Position numbers and translations under genes: made by a program
Origin: Erigeron canadensis
Taxonomy: Eukaryota > Streptophyta > Magnoliopsida > Asterales > Asteraceae
Direction of reading: 5' to 3'
Assembly (NCBI RefSeq): GCF_010389155.1
Contig: NC_057766.1
Span: forward strand, 992,001-1,056,000
DNA length: 64,000 nucleotides
The notes under the pieces: generated by a model
The model's database searches: none
What the model was told of the DNA's origin: nothing
What the model saw: the letters and a program-made list of their open reading frames with translations, nothing else
Shown: piece by piece, positions 36,215 through 48,654 of the stretch
Numbering within the stretch: position 1 is the stretch's first letter
How the letters are laid out: the number at the start of each line of letters is the position of its first letter

Positions 36215-36569
36215 GGCAGTTTGGTTCGCATAATGTTTTTTGAAGGAATTAGAATCTATTAAAGTAATTGGAATTTGAAGGAACTAGACTCTATTAAAGT
36301 AATTGGAATTTGAAGGAATTAGAATCTAAATTTTTTAATATTTGTCTAGTGTTTGATTGACAGAATTCAATGGAATTCAGCTAAAGGATTTCTAATATAA
36401 AGTATGTCAAATGACAAAATTTCCCTTTGTTACATTTTTATATTTTTTAATTCAACAAGATGTTACGGAGTATTAAATACGTACATCTTCATCTAAATCT
36501 AAATAATAATAATAAATTAATATATAATAATAATAATAATAAAATTACAATAATAAATATATATACACA
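36215..36569. mobile_element. Left part of a TIR repeat split by the copia insertion
   Basis: It begins CAGTTTGGTTCGCATAATG and carries repeated GGAATTAGAATCTATTAAAG. The inverted counterpart (GGAATTGGAATCTATTAAC, CGTTTGGTTGAGAAAAATG on the minus strand) lies at 41820-41945, beyond the copia element. The CAGTTTGGTT-type end suggests a hAT-like MITE. Confidence 0.6.
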
Positions 36570-36813
36570 TATTAGTAGTCCATTAGGTCTTTGATTACGT
36601 CTTTGCTTACTCTGTTTTAAGTTCATATGTGGCCCGAGTCTATAGGTCAGGAAGTTGAGGTAGTTTATTTCAGATCGTGTGTTTGAGGTCACCGGATTTG
36701 TCTTCGGACGTGCTTTACTTTCAGTTGTTGTTTTTGGCTATATAAGCCAACGTGTTTCAGTGAATAAGATGACCAATTACACAAATAGATTCTCTGATTA
36801 CCGTTTTAATACT
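36570..36813 (+). repeat. 5' LTR of the copia element
   Basis: 244-bp direct repeat beginning TATTAGTAGTCCATTAGG. A TATATAAG box is visible (GGCTATATAAGCC, about 36737-36749). Confidence 0.88.
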
Positions 36814-36874
36814 ACAAGTAGTATCAGAGCTTTGTTACTTGATCCAGAAAATTGTGAGAGTGAGAGAAAGCTTG

Positions 36875-39800
36875 ATGGCAGGCGAAGGAAGTTCTCAGGG
36901 GTCGGTAGTCCCAAAGTTTGATGGGGATTATGATCATTGGAGTATGGTGATGGAGAACCTGCTGCGGTCGAAAGGGTTTTGGGGTGCAATCGACCCCGGT
37001 TTCACAAAACCTAAGGAAGGAGTGCAAGTTACTGCAGATGAAAAGAAGAAGTCAGACGAGCTAGAGCTGGTTGATCTTAAGGCTCGAAACTTCTTGTTCT
37101 ACTCCATTGATAAGCAGATCTTGAAGACTATCACCCAAAAGGAGACAGCCAAGCAGTTGTGGGATGCGATGAAGACGAAGTATCAATTGAATGCTAGGGT
37201 TAGACGAGCCCAGTTGCAACGTCTAAGACGTGAATTCGAACTCTTGGAGATGAAGGTTGGAGAAGCGGTCAGTGATTACTGTGGCCGGGTCACGTCAGTT
37301 GCTAATGACATGAGAAGTGCAGGAGAAGAGATGCCAGACTCAAAGATCGTGGAGAAGATCTTACGAACAATGACAGAGAACTTTAATTTCGTGGTATGCA
37401 CAATTGAAGAGTCCAAAGATTTGGACAAACTTTCAGTGATGAGTTGGAGAGTTCACTTTTGGTTCATGAGCAAAAGATCAGGCAAAGACAAAGTGATGAG
37501 CAGGTCTTGAAGATTGAAAGTGACCAAAGTATGGGTAGAGGCCGAGGACGAGGCAGAGGTTCAATCACTAGAGGCAGAGGTAGGGGACGTGGAAGAATGC
37601 AGTTTGACAAGTCTCAGGTAGAATGCTACAAGTGTCACAGGTTAGGACATTTTCAATATGAGTGCCCTAATGGTGATACATCTGTAAACTATGCGGAATT
37701 TGATGAAAACGAAGAATTGCTTTTAATGGCATATGTCGATGCTGAAAGGTATGAACAAGAAAATCTAACATTAATGACCTCTGTTGTGAATGATGATAAG
37801 GCAGTGAAGAAAGGAATCTGGTTCCTCGACTCAGCATGTTCAAATCATATGACGGGGTCTAAGGAATGGTTCTCATTCTTGGATGAGAGTTATAACCAGA
37901 CCGTGAAGTTAGGAAATCATTTGAGATTGGAGGTGAAAGGAAAGGGTAACATACGTGTTTCCTTTGGAGGTGTTGTGCAAGTAATAACTGATGTTTACTT
38001 TGTACCTCAACTAACCTCTAACCTTGTTAGTATGGGGCAATTACAAGAAAAGGGAGTGAAGTTTGTCATCGAAAAGGGAATATGTCAGGGCTATCATGAC
38101 AAAAGAGGCCTCATATTCAACTCAACCATGACGAAAAACAGAATGTTCCCATTATATGGGTCAATCAAGTCTCTATCAAAGGCATGTATGCAAGTCAGTG
38201 AAGAACCGAAGGATCAAATATGGCACAGAAGGTTTGGTCATCTCAACCACAAGGCCATAAGAACCATGCAATTAAGAGAAATAGTGAAGGGCCTACCAAC
38301 AAAAGCTGAGAAGACAAAAATGTGTGAGATATGTGCAATTGGGAAACACCATAGGGAAGCTATTCCGAAGAGGAGCAGATGGAGAGCTACTGAGAAACTT
38401 CAGTTAATTCACACTGATTTGTGTGGTCCTATCACACCTACATCAAAAAGTGGAAAGAGGTATATTCTTGTATTTATTGATGATTTCACACGAAAAACTT
38501 GGGTTTACTTTCTTTCACATAAAGATGAAACTTTTGGGCTGTTTAAGATTTTTAAGAGCCAAGTAGAAAATGAAACTGGTTTGAGAATAAGGTGTTTAAG
38601 AAGTGATAGGGGCGGGAAGTTTAATTCAAGTTTGTTTAAAGATTTTTGTGATAAAGAAGGCAGCTCACTGCAGCCTATACTCCCCAACAAAATGGAGTGG
38701 CTGAGCGCAAAAACCGGACACTTTTGAACATGGTTCGATGTTTCTTAGCTGAAAAGTCAATGCCAAAAGTGTTCTGGCCGGAAGCAGCCAAATGGGCATG
38801 TCATGTCTTGAACAGGTGCATCACTAGGACTTTGGATGATGATGTTCCAGAAGGGATGTGGATAGGAGACAAACCAAGTGTGGCTCATTTCAAGATTTTT
38901 GGTTGTGTTGGATTTGTTCACATTCCAGCACAACTAAGGAGCAAGTTGGATGACAGGAGCCACAAATGTGTTTTCCTTGGTATAAGTCAAGAATCAAAAG
39001 CCTACAGACTCTATGATCCGATTAGTAAGAAGATTGTCATTAGTCGGGATGTTCTCTTTGACGAGGAAGGATCTTGGGATTGGAGTAATGAGTATAACAT
39101 GAGTGAAGAACTCATAGTTCCAGAAATTGATCCAACTGGAGTCATAATCGTTGATGAAGAAGATGATATGCTAGTGACAAACCAGCAACCCTCAAGTTCA
39201 GCAAACCAAGGTGTGAATCAATCTGAAAATGTATTGGGTGAAAGTAACTCGTCGGTTTCAGCAGCCAATTCTCATGAACAAGCTGAACCAGTGAGTCATG
39301 ACACTACTCAATCTGGTTCTGGAGTGGTGGAATACCAAACAGCCCAAGCAGAACCATCCACTCGGATCAGGAGACCACCGACATGGCTGCAAGATTATCA
39401 TACAAGCGATGAGTTACCTGAAGATGAAGATGTAGTGGGCTTTGTAATGTTCAGCTCTCTTGATGATCCAACATCATATGAGGAAGCATGTAAGGAAGAA
39501 AAGTGGAACAAGGCCATGGAAGTTGAAATCGCTGCAATTGAGAAAAACTCTACTTGGGAATTAGTAAGTATACCAGACAATGTGACACCGTTGGGGGTCA
39601 AGTGGATTTACAAGACAAAGCTCAACGAGCAAGGGGCCGTGAGCAAATATAAAGCAAGGTTGGTTGTTAAAGGTTATGCTCAAACTAAAGGGGTCGACTA
39701 TCATGAGGTTTTTGCACCTGTGGCAAGGTGGGATACAATACGTACATTGCTTTCAGTTGCAGCTCAAAGGGGTTGGAAAGTGTATCAACTTGATGTCAAA

Positions 39801-40991
39801 AGTGCTTTCTTGTATGGAGAACTCAAGGAGACGGTATATGTGGAACAACCTCAAGGTTTTGTGAAGAACGGAGCAGATGAAAAAGTGTACAAACTGAAGA
39901 AAGCCTTATACGGGTTAAAGCAAGCCCCGAGGGCTTGGTACAATAGGATTGAAACCTATTTTAAACGTGAAGGCTTCAAGAAAAGTAATTTTGACCACAC
40001 CCTGTTCATTAGAAAGGTATGGAATAAAGTTATTATAGTAAGTCTGTATGTAGACGATTTGATTTATGCAGGAAATGATCGTATGATGTGTGAAGCCTTC
40101 AAGAAATCAATGCAAAATGAGTTTGAGATGACTGATCTAGGGCTAATGAAGTATTTTTTGGGGGTGGAGGTTCAGCAAGACAGTAGAGGTATCACATTGT
40201 GCCAGTCAAAGTATGCCAAAGAAGTGCTTGAAAGATTTCAGATGTGGAACAGCAGTGAAGTGAAGTCCCCCATTGTTCCTGGTACGATGCTGAACAAGGA
40301 AGGTGTAGGGGAGGACTGTGATGTTACCGAGTACAAACGACTAGTCGGGAGTCTCATGTATTTGACCGTCACTCGCCCTGATCTTATGTATGTAGTGAGT
40401 TTGATATCTCACTTCATGTCAAAGCCTAAAGAGGATCACATGGAGGTTGCAAAGAAGATTTTGAGGTATGTAAAAGGAACATATAAGTTTGGACTAACAT
40501 ATTCCAGATACCCAGGTGAGAAGCTAAAAGTGTATACGGATAGTGACTATGCTCGTGATACTGATGACCGAAGATGCACCTCTGGTTATGTGTGCCTGTT
40601 TAGTGGAGGTGCAATATGTTGGAGTTCCAGAAAACAAGAGATAGTGACATTATCTTCTACAGAAGCCGAATATGTGGCAGCTACCTCCTGTGTGTGTCAT
40701 TGTGTGTAGTTGAAGGGTTTGCTCGAAGAAATGGGGGAGAAAAATGAAGAGGCCATTACTGTGTTTTGTGACAACAGCTCATCCATAAAACTTTATGAGA
40801 ATCCAGTTATGCATAGGCGTACAAAACACATAGACGTTCGTTATCATTACATCAGAGAGCTGATTAGTCAAGAAATGGTAAAATTGGAGCATTGCACCTC
40901 AGAAGAAAATTTGGCGGATATAATGACTAAACCCCTGAAGGTGGAGACATTTTCTGCACTTCGAGAGTTGATTGGGATCCATGAAGTTTAA
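36875..40991 (+). pseudogene. Copia gag-pol polyprotein with several lesions
   Basis: Gag starts MAGEGSSQGS at 36875 (UBN2-type). A one-base frame change near 37437 follows. The zinc knuckle CYKCHRLGHFQYEC is at about 37624. The protease motif reads LDSACSNHM, with alanine where DSG is usual. GAG pre-integrase is present (HRRFGHLNH), and integrase reads HTDLCGP and later NRTL. The frame is lost again at about 38660-38697. RT contains LDVKSAFLYGEL, YGLKQAPRAWY and YVDD (40047-40058). RNase H has YTDSDYA and LSSTEAEYVA, then a TAG at 40707-40709, with the tail (KHIDVRYHYI, ADIMTKPL) running on to 40991. Two frameshifts, one stop and the altered protease motif mean no full polyprotein. RT and RNase H sequence is otherwise well preserved. 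Confidence 0.92.
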
Positions 40992-41081
40992 ATAAGGCTT
41001 TGAATGATGTCTTATTTAGGGGAGGATTTATTAAGTTTTTTATGGGCCTTTTTTTAATAAGGGCTTTTTTGAGCCCAACAG

Positions 41082-41325
41082 TATTAGTAGTCCATTAGGT
41101 CTTTGATTACGTCTTTGCTTACTCTGTTTTAAGTTCATATGTGGACCGAGTCTATAGGTCAGGAAGTTGAGGTAGTTTATTTCAGATCGTGTGTTTGAGG
41201 TCACCGGATTTGTCTCCGGACGTGCTTCATTTTCAGTTGTTGTTTTTGGCTATATAAGCCAACGTGTTTCAGTGAATAAGATGACCAATTACACAAATAG
41301 ATTCTCTGATTACCGTTTTAATACT
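41082..41325 (+). repeat. 3' LTR of the copia element
   Basis: 244-bp match to 36570-36813. Confidence 0.88.
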
Positions 41326-41950
41326 ACACACAATTACACATAGATGATAGATACGGAGAATAAAACAAACCACACGCAGCAAGACAACACCATGTTCACC
41401 AAAAAAAACTTTATCTTCTCCGACCCTTTATTCAGCACCACACAACACCATATTCGATACCCCCAATCAATTTCTCCAGCGATTTTATTCATCACGATCT
41501 AACATACTCACACAATAAACCACACGCTTGCAGTGGTGGTCGTTACTCCGGTAACCAACGGCGGTGGTGGTTACTGTTTCTCCGGTAAGAGGCAGCGGTA
41601 GTAGCTATGTTTTTCGGTAAGCGACAGCGGTTGCAGTTCTTGTTTCTCCGGTAAGCATCGGTGGTGGTTACTGTTTCTCCGGTAAGCGAGAACGGTGGTG
41701 GCTACTTTTATTCCGGTAAGCTATTGTTACTCCATTTCATCAATATGGAGAAGAAAAGAAGGGAATCAGGCTGGATAATTGTCATAAGATCTCATTATAG
41801 GGGAGGACTTTTTTGTCAAAATAGTTGAATTCCATTGGAATTTAAAACATTCCATCACTATATTGAAGGAATTACAAATTCTTTGTTTTAAGGAATTTGA
41901 TGGAAAGTTAATAGATTCCAATTCCATCATTTTTCTCAACCAAACGTGAT
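41326..41950. repeat. Right part of the split repeat, with TTTCTCCGGTAAG tandem units
   Basis: 41530-41720 holds about five imperfect units of about 40 bp (GTGGTGGTTACTGTTTCTCCGGTAAGC). 41820-41945 is the inverted partner of 36215-36400. Confidence 0.6.
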
Positions 41951-42039
41951 CAGGAATGGAATTCACAATCAATTTCTTTTTTCTTTTTTGATAACCAAAT
42001 ATACTGTTGGATCTTAAGTAATCAAGAAATTAGCGACAG

Positions 42040-43650
42040 AAAGAAAGTTATTGATGGCATCTGATGTTTATATCATCGATTATCCATCAAATTTTCCGAC
42101 CATGATTTCTCTGTTTAATAATGTGAGTTACATTTCTGACCATTTTAAATATTAGTTTCCTTGTATTTTCTAATCTAGTTTTGTTAGTAACATGTTCATA
42201 AATTTAAAACTTTGACAAATATGTTAAAGGATACTTAGTTGAAGTTTTTTAGATGTAGTATTTGTAATGTTTATTCAATTGTATCCTTCATACGGAAATG
42301 TTCGCTTAGAGGACGGAGTGTGCGATGCTGATATATATTAATTGTCATATAAGTTGATTTATGAGCTCTATACTTCTTAATGACCATATTATAAAAAATA
42401 ATTTTGTGCAAAATATGACATGTTATGGTTTTGTAAGAAACTAAATCCCTTGCACTTGATCTTGACCGTGAAAAAAGGAATACCATAATTTATGGTATTG
42501 TTATCCAATACTCCTTCCGTCCCATTAAATATGTCAAATTTGTAATGACAAGAATATACCAAATAGGGACTATAACACAACCGGGCTGACCCTCTCTATC
42601 TTTTGGGGGCTATTGTGGTCTGTTAGAAACAACTAGACTGAGGTTGGTTCGCTGAGATGAGACTCAAATGGTGATGTTGTGTCTTGGTGTGTTCTAAGGT
42701 CCTCTATATACAATTCTTCTCAACCTATCCACTGATGCCGTGCATCATACACCAATGCGTCACATTGGTGCGTTTTCGCTTGGATCTGTTGGGGCTTTGT
42801 TGTTTAATGAGAAATCTAAATGTCCTAATTCATCCCAATGGGTCGCATTGGTCTCCCGATGAGGCGCCTTTAACCTTTTATTAAATCTCAGAATTACTTA
42901 GACTCCAATCTTTATGCATAGGCAGATAGGCTCCAATCTTCAGGTTATCTTTCATTTTTATTTAAATTGACTTTTGCGTTATCACCATAAATGAATTTTG
43001 TGTGATAACCAAAACATTCTTAAGCACATGTCCTTAAAAAGATTTGAACCAAATCAATTTATGGTTGCTCAAGTAAAATCGTATAGATAACTACCTGCAA
43101 AGTACTTATTTTCAGAACTTTATTTTTTTGTACAATTCAAAGTTTTCATAGCAATGTTTTTCTGATGATTTTCTATTTTATTTCTAACAGATATAGTTTG
43201 ATTGCTCTCCTCATCTACTAAATATTAAACGTTAAATCACAACAACAGGAAATGGTCAAAAGATTAATTCTATTCATCAAGTAGTTGCTGCCCTTTTTGT
43301 ATGTAGTTAAAATGCCTTGACGTCGTTTTTTCTTACTTTCTTGTCAGGAGCAAGTATGATCATGAAGCAAGTAACATGTCGCAGTGCTTAGAGGGAGTCA
43401 GGCATTTACTTGCATCCCTTCAAAGCTGTTGTGATCTTGAACTGTACAAAAAATCAAGAGGCATAGAAGATCCTGAAATTCTAGCTAGAGAGACCTTGTG
43501 TATGCAACTAGTCTAAGATATTTCTTGCAATATCCATATTTAAACCGTTACTGAGTTATTTAAGATTAGCAGCGTACAATTGAGGCACTCTACGAGTTAT
43601 TTAAGATTAGCAGTGCAGTTATTGATGATGTTCCAATTAATAAGGTCCAT
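42040..43650 (+). pseudogene. Orphan exon-like stretches of an unidentified gene
   Basis: Two stretches read like protein and have splice-like borders. 43348-43513, after TTGTCAG, reads [18 protein letters not shown] and [15 protein letters not shown] before a stop. 43573-43644, after ATTAGCAG, reads TIEALYELFKISSAVIDDV and ends AAG|GT. A third stretch at about 42056-42122 (DVYIIDYPSNFPTMISLF, AAT|GTGAGT) is weaker. Composition suggests an alpha-helical protein. I do not recognise the family and cannot assemble a gene. Gene remnants or captured exons are the likeliest explanation. The 20-bp GAGTTATTTAAGATTAGCAG occurs twice, near 43554 and 43592. Confidence 0.35.
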
Positions 43651-43699
43651 ACTGATGTTCTTTTCTCTTATTCTACTTGCGTATCATTAGATTGATTCT

Positions 43700-45790
43700 T
43701 CCTAACTTAAAATCTTTTTCCAAAGTCAACCAAGTATGAACGAGTCATTAAATCCAGGAGTCGATGAGACTCGAGTTTGAGCAGTCTTACCCACTCTTCA
43801 TTAATCAGCAGAGCAAAAGTGTTTTTTTCCCAAAAAATAGTAAATTCCAGTTTTGTTTCCCATTTCCCTTTTTCTTTTTCATCAAGAAATGGATGTACAA
43901 ATACAATATCTACATATAAGTGTGTGACCTCCCAAATAACTTTACAATATAAAAGAGTAAAATGTTTAATATTGTTTATAAATATATACAAAATATATAA
44001 TTTATAATGTATCTCATTTTGGCTTATAAATTGTTACTCACTATGATTTTTAGTTGATTTTGTTACCTAACTAATCACCTTGAAAAATGTTATTGAAAAA
44101 TGTTATCTTAATTTAAATTGAATTTGCCACTTGGGTAATAGCCTACTGGTGGAAGGGCTTGTCCTATTTTGGTGTAGGTATGGAGATAAGTTTTCTTGGA
44201 CTAATTTTACTAACGCTACTAACATTTAGCTGTTTTTTTTATAAAAAAAAAAATCTAAATTGAATTTATGTTTATATATACTCCATGTTTAGTTCTTTAA
44301 CGGTAGACAGAGTACGTAGCAGAGCAAGGTGGTGACCGACCAGTGACCCGGTAGGTACTGGGGGGGGGGGGCGCAAAGTAGTAATGGTGGTATCTGGTTT
44401 CTTGACCACTCGATCACCTTATTTGTTTTATCTTTCTTGTTTTATTTTTTGGGTCTTTTTTTAAGTGGTGAGAGAATGGTGAAACATTATTTGTTTGTGG
44501 AGAAATGAATCTAATTTTATATATTGAGTGTTTTATTGTTATTCTTCATAAATTTGTGTTAGTTCGTGCAACGCATAGGTCAAAAACCTAATTAGTGAAT
44601 AATGAATAAAAATAATTTAAGCAAATCAAGTATTTTTTAAGAAAAAGAAAATGAGAGAAAAACAAATGCTTTATTAAAAAAATATGTAATATTGAACTAA
44701 TAAAAAAGATTTCGCTCAAAATTGTGTATTTTGGAAAATGCTAAAATTTACTGAAAATTAACCTAGAAATTCTCTTAAATCATAAGATGATGACAAATGA
44801 ATTATACTAAATCTATTTCCTAATTTTAATTTTTATTTTTTTTACATGTCATTATCTTGTGATTAAAAAAATTATTAGGATATTTTGTCAACAATATTTA
44901 TCATTTTCCATAGATTTCATAAGCACTTTGCTAGAATTTGAAAATAAAGTTATATAGTTTACTAATCAATATTACATAAGTAGGTCCAAATAATAGTGTA
45001 CGTTTTACTCCGTATTTTAGTCTCTTATGTTTATTATATTTTCATGTTGATGTTTAATATGTTCAAATACTCTATTTACTGTGTATTGTTCAAGCTACGC
45101 TAAAGTGCGTTATGTTTTATGTTTGCGACTGTTCTCTACTTTTAATGTATTCTAATGATACTCGACCGATATGTATGGTTACTAAAATCTTTACATTCTC
45201 CTAGTTTTTTGTCTCATTTGACCGAAGGTCTTTGTCTCTCTACCTCTAAGCAGAATCAACTACATCTCACCTTTCTTATAATTGGGTCTTGTTATACTAA
45301 CTAGGAATTGGGTCCTAAGTAGGAATTGAGTCATGTTTTACTCACTATTTCAATACACCCTTTTTTTTTTAATTTACCACCAATAGCACATACCGTTGAT
45401 AACCTACGACGATTATTTTGTTAGTACTTTTTATAAGTTAATGACTCAAACGCACGTCACATACACTTCTTTTAAGGAAGAATTACCCGTTGGGTCGAAC
45501 CAAACCAATAAAAGGTGGGGCAGTTTCCCAAATATAATTGAATAAGCATGACCAATTAAAAGTATTAAAACTTATAGTCAATGATGGTCAGCCCAACTAG
45601 TTAGAGACAATCCCGGATTTACCTCAAGTTCTTGAGTTTGATTATCGCGGATGACAAACTTTGAGTTTTCCCGGAATACTTGTAACTGCCCATAATCAAC
45701 ATTTTTTTGTCTAGGGTATGTGCAATACTTCAACATTATATTCGTGAAGATTTTTTTATATGGTATCTTGAGTGAATGTTCAAAAAAATA
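43700..45790. other. Gene-poor DNA with G12 tract and SINE-like stretch
   Basis: A run of about 12 G is at 44359-44370. 45590-45710 resembles a tRNA-derived SINE (AGCCCAACTAGTTAGAGAC, TTCTTGAGTTTGATT). 45478-45545 matches 33450-33520 (GAAGAATTACCC, CAAACCAATAAA, GGTTTCCCAAATAT). No gene seen. Confidence 0.5.
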
Positions 45791-45799
45791 TTAAAAATT

Positions 45800-46590
45800 A
45801 ATTCCATGATGGAAGGATGTCATATATCCCCTTCTTAAACTTGAAAATAACATATTTACCCACTTAATATCATATTTACCCAATCTAAATTTTAAAATTC
45901 TCCAAATTACCCAATCCATAAATAAAAACTCAATTGAACACTAAATTCTCATTTTATCCCTAATAATTAGAAATGTAAAACATTTATTTAATTTTTTTTA
46001 GCACTAAACTAAAAGATTATAAAAGAAATTGCATCCAATATCAATCAACGAATACATTGATCTCAAACTTAAATTGGGTTATTGATTTATAAGACTTAAA
46101 AATCATTTTAAATATTAAAAATCATTTTAAATATTTTTATACATGTAACGTTTTTAGATTGTCTTATACTAAACTATATTTTATTATCATTATTTGAGTA
46201 TATAAAAAATATGGTGGATAAATAGCCAAAAATCTACATCTATATTATGTAAACTGTCTACTTTACATAGAATAGACTATAGGTCCTGATTTTAACAAAC
46301 TGCTTCGCATACTTTTCTTAAGACAAAGAATAAGTGTCGTTAATCTATAGAGTCACGAGAAAGAAAAAAAAATAGGGTTGATCACTTTAAATAGTATAAT
46401 AATTGTTGATGATTAAATTAATCTATAGTTATTAGTAATTTTAATGATTTTATAAGTGAAATAGGTAAATTTGAAAAACTTAAAGTTTAGATTGGGTATA
46501 TGTGATATTAAGTTGTTTAAGATAGGTAAATATGTTGTTTTGATGTTTAGGAAGAAGATATATGAGATTTTCCTAACCGTTGTGTAATAG
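45800..46590. mobile_element. TIR element with arms of about 100 bp
   Basis: The left arm (AACATATTTACCCACTTAATATC, TTTACCCAATCTAAA) is the inverted counterpart of the right arm at about 46470-46590 (TTTAGATTGGGTATATGTGATATTAAG, GGTAAATATGTTG). The interior is non-coding. Confidence 0.65.
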
Positions 46591-48533
46591 ATAATATTTT
46601 TCATATAATGGTTATGTATGGCAAGAGCTTTTCAAGAGCTTTTCAGAAGCTTTAACTTTTAATTTTAAACAAAAACCTCCCAAAATTTTAAAATCTTGGT
46701 TTGGATGGTGTAGTTGTAGGTTCTATTTTTCAACCAAAAGCTCTACAAATCAACGTTAGTACAACTAACGTTCTAATCTTGATGGAGCTTTTAATAGTTA
46801 TAATTACCCAAATATCCTTTTAGTATCATAATAATCAGTATATATAATTCTTTTACCTATTTTTTCTATTCCCCTTTTTAATAATACACGTAATCCCAAA
46901 TACTATCAAAGCAAAGATCTCTAATATTTTTTTTCTTAATTCGGTAAAGTGTACCCAACCTTGTTTAACATCGTCCATTTTGATTTGTTTATACAAACTT
47001 GTGCACGTTAATCGCTGATATTTTGAATTTTAGGATTTTTTATTTTTATTATTTATTTGAGTCTTTTTTATTATGACTTTCTATATTATTTTATTGGTTT
47101 GTTTTATAAAGTAAAGGTATGTTTATTGCTACAATTCTGGGCTTTTTGTTTTATATCTTAGGGTTCAAAAGATTTACAAAACAAAAGTTTATACATATTT
47201 AGCTTATGACATCGATGATTTCTTATAACGTTTTATGTTTGCATTTATATCATTTTATCCTTTTTGGTCATTTTATAATTTAACATGTAGCTACAGCTAT
47301 TATGTCAAACATTTTTAAAAAATTAAAAACTCTAGCTAACAGCTTTGCTTAAAAGCTACAACTTACAGTTCTAACTAAAAGTTACAGTTACAAGCTACAA
47401 CTATTTTTGCTAAACATATCCAATAAAGGATAACTAAATTTTTATACATTAAAAATTATAAATTAATTGATATATACCAAAAATAAATAAAGAAAATAAT
47501 TATAATTATCTACTGTTTGGTCACATGTGGTGTAAGTGTGTAACTATGGCCGCATTGTATGTTTTATTTCACAACTAAAAGTGGGTAGACCCACTAAGTT
47601 GGTCACACGACTATGTTTAATAATTCTTTATTATCATTATCTAAAGAAAACACCGACTGCCCCATCCAAATATAGCCGATGGTGATGGACTAATAGACAC
47701 CCAATTAAATCTACTATTTATAAATCGTGTTTGGAGAGTGTCATTACAGGGCCGACCTTTTTGAAGCTAGCTTGAAATTTTGAATCTTCATAAATTAACG
47801 GTTATTATTTAAAACAAAAAAATGTTTGTGTAGATTTTTAAAAGTTAGATCTTCAAAAGCTTTACCTAAAATAAAAGTGATATAGCAGCTAATTAACGTT
47901 TGAAAAAACTCAGAGCTACCAATTCTCAGCCAGGTTGAAATGAGAGGGTAGAGATCTAAAAGTCATAGGAGTGATCGGTGATGAAATGATTTATCTGACG
48001 CGCTCCTCCCTTAGCCATCATGGCTCCACCATCGATCGAAAGGTTTCGCCTATATCTTACGGACCATGTCCTTTGGAAAAAAAAAATTTAATTTTGTTTT
48101 TTTGGAGTTAGTTAATTAAAGAAAAAATGAAATAGGAGAAAAAAAAAGGGAAAAAAAATCGAAAACGAACTTTCTCTCTATTATCTTTAAAGTACATTCT
48201 CTTTGGATCTCTATCCAATAATATAAATCGTCTAAGCTAGTGGAAACTTGGTGCTAATTAAAAGCATCACTAATTAAGATACACAAAATCGAATGTGATC
48301 AACATATTGATGAGAACAAATCTTCCTAACATGAAGTAATATAAACAAAAAACATTAATATATGTCAGTTTAGTAACCATCTATACATTACATTATATCA
48401 TTACCATTAGAATAAACACATATGGTAGCATGCAACTATAATGCTAATTATGCATAATATCCCATTGAGATCAAATATTATCTTATATGATTATATAAAT
48501 CACACCACATCTAAACATGTACCCAAATTCAAG
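46591..48533. other. AT-rich upstream region of the BAHD gene
   Basis: No gene. 47990-48245 carries CATCATGGCTCCACCAT and GGATCTCTATCC, decayed relatives of the element at 18.4 kb. AGCTTTT/AGCTACAACT words near 46625-47400 suggest a further decayed hAT-like repeat. Confidence 0.45.
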
Positions 48534-48541
48534 CTATAAAT
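48534..48541 (+). promoter_or_regulatory. TATA box of the BAHD gene
   Basis: CTATAAAT about 115 bp upstream of the ATG at 48655. Confidence 0.5.
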
Positions 48542-48654
48542 TGGCTACTTAAGTTGCTTATACTTATTCCAACAAACATCTTATCTTTTCTAGACATACA
48601 TCCTTAATCTAACTTTCTATATCACCAATCATATATTTTTTATTATTAGTCAAT

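Larger units (their letters stand above)
36570..41325 (+). mobile_element. Ty1-copia LTR retrotransposon, disabled but young
   Basis: Direct terminal repeats 36570-36813 and 41082-41325 (244 bp each, about 4 differences by eye) flank a gag-pol region in standard copia order: gag, protease, integrase, RT, RNase H. ACACA borders both sides (36565-36569 and 41326-41330), a plausible 5-bp target duplication. A primer-site-like TAGTATCAGAGC follows the left repeat. A purine-rich PPT-like tract (TTTAGGGGAGGATTTA, about 41018-41032) lies about 50 bp before the right repeat rather than next to it, so the left LTR may lack its first part. Confidence 0.92.

Noticed and set aside
44359..44370. G12 tract as a quadruplex or regulatory site
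   Set aside because: A single homopolymer run with no gene nearby; also prone to sequencing error.
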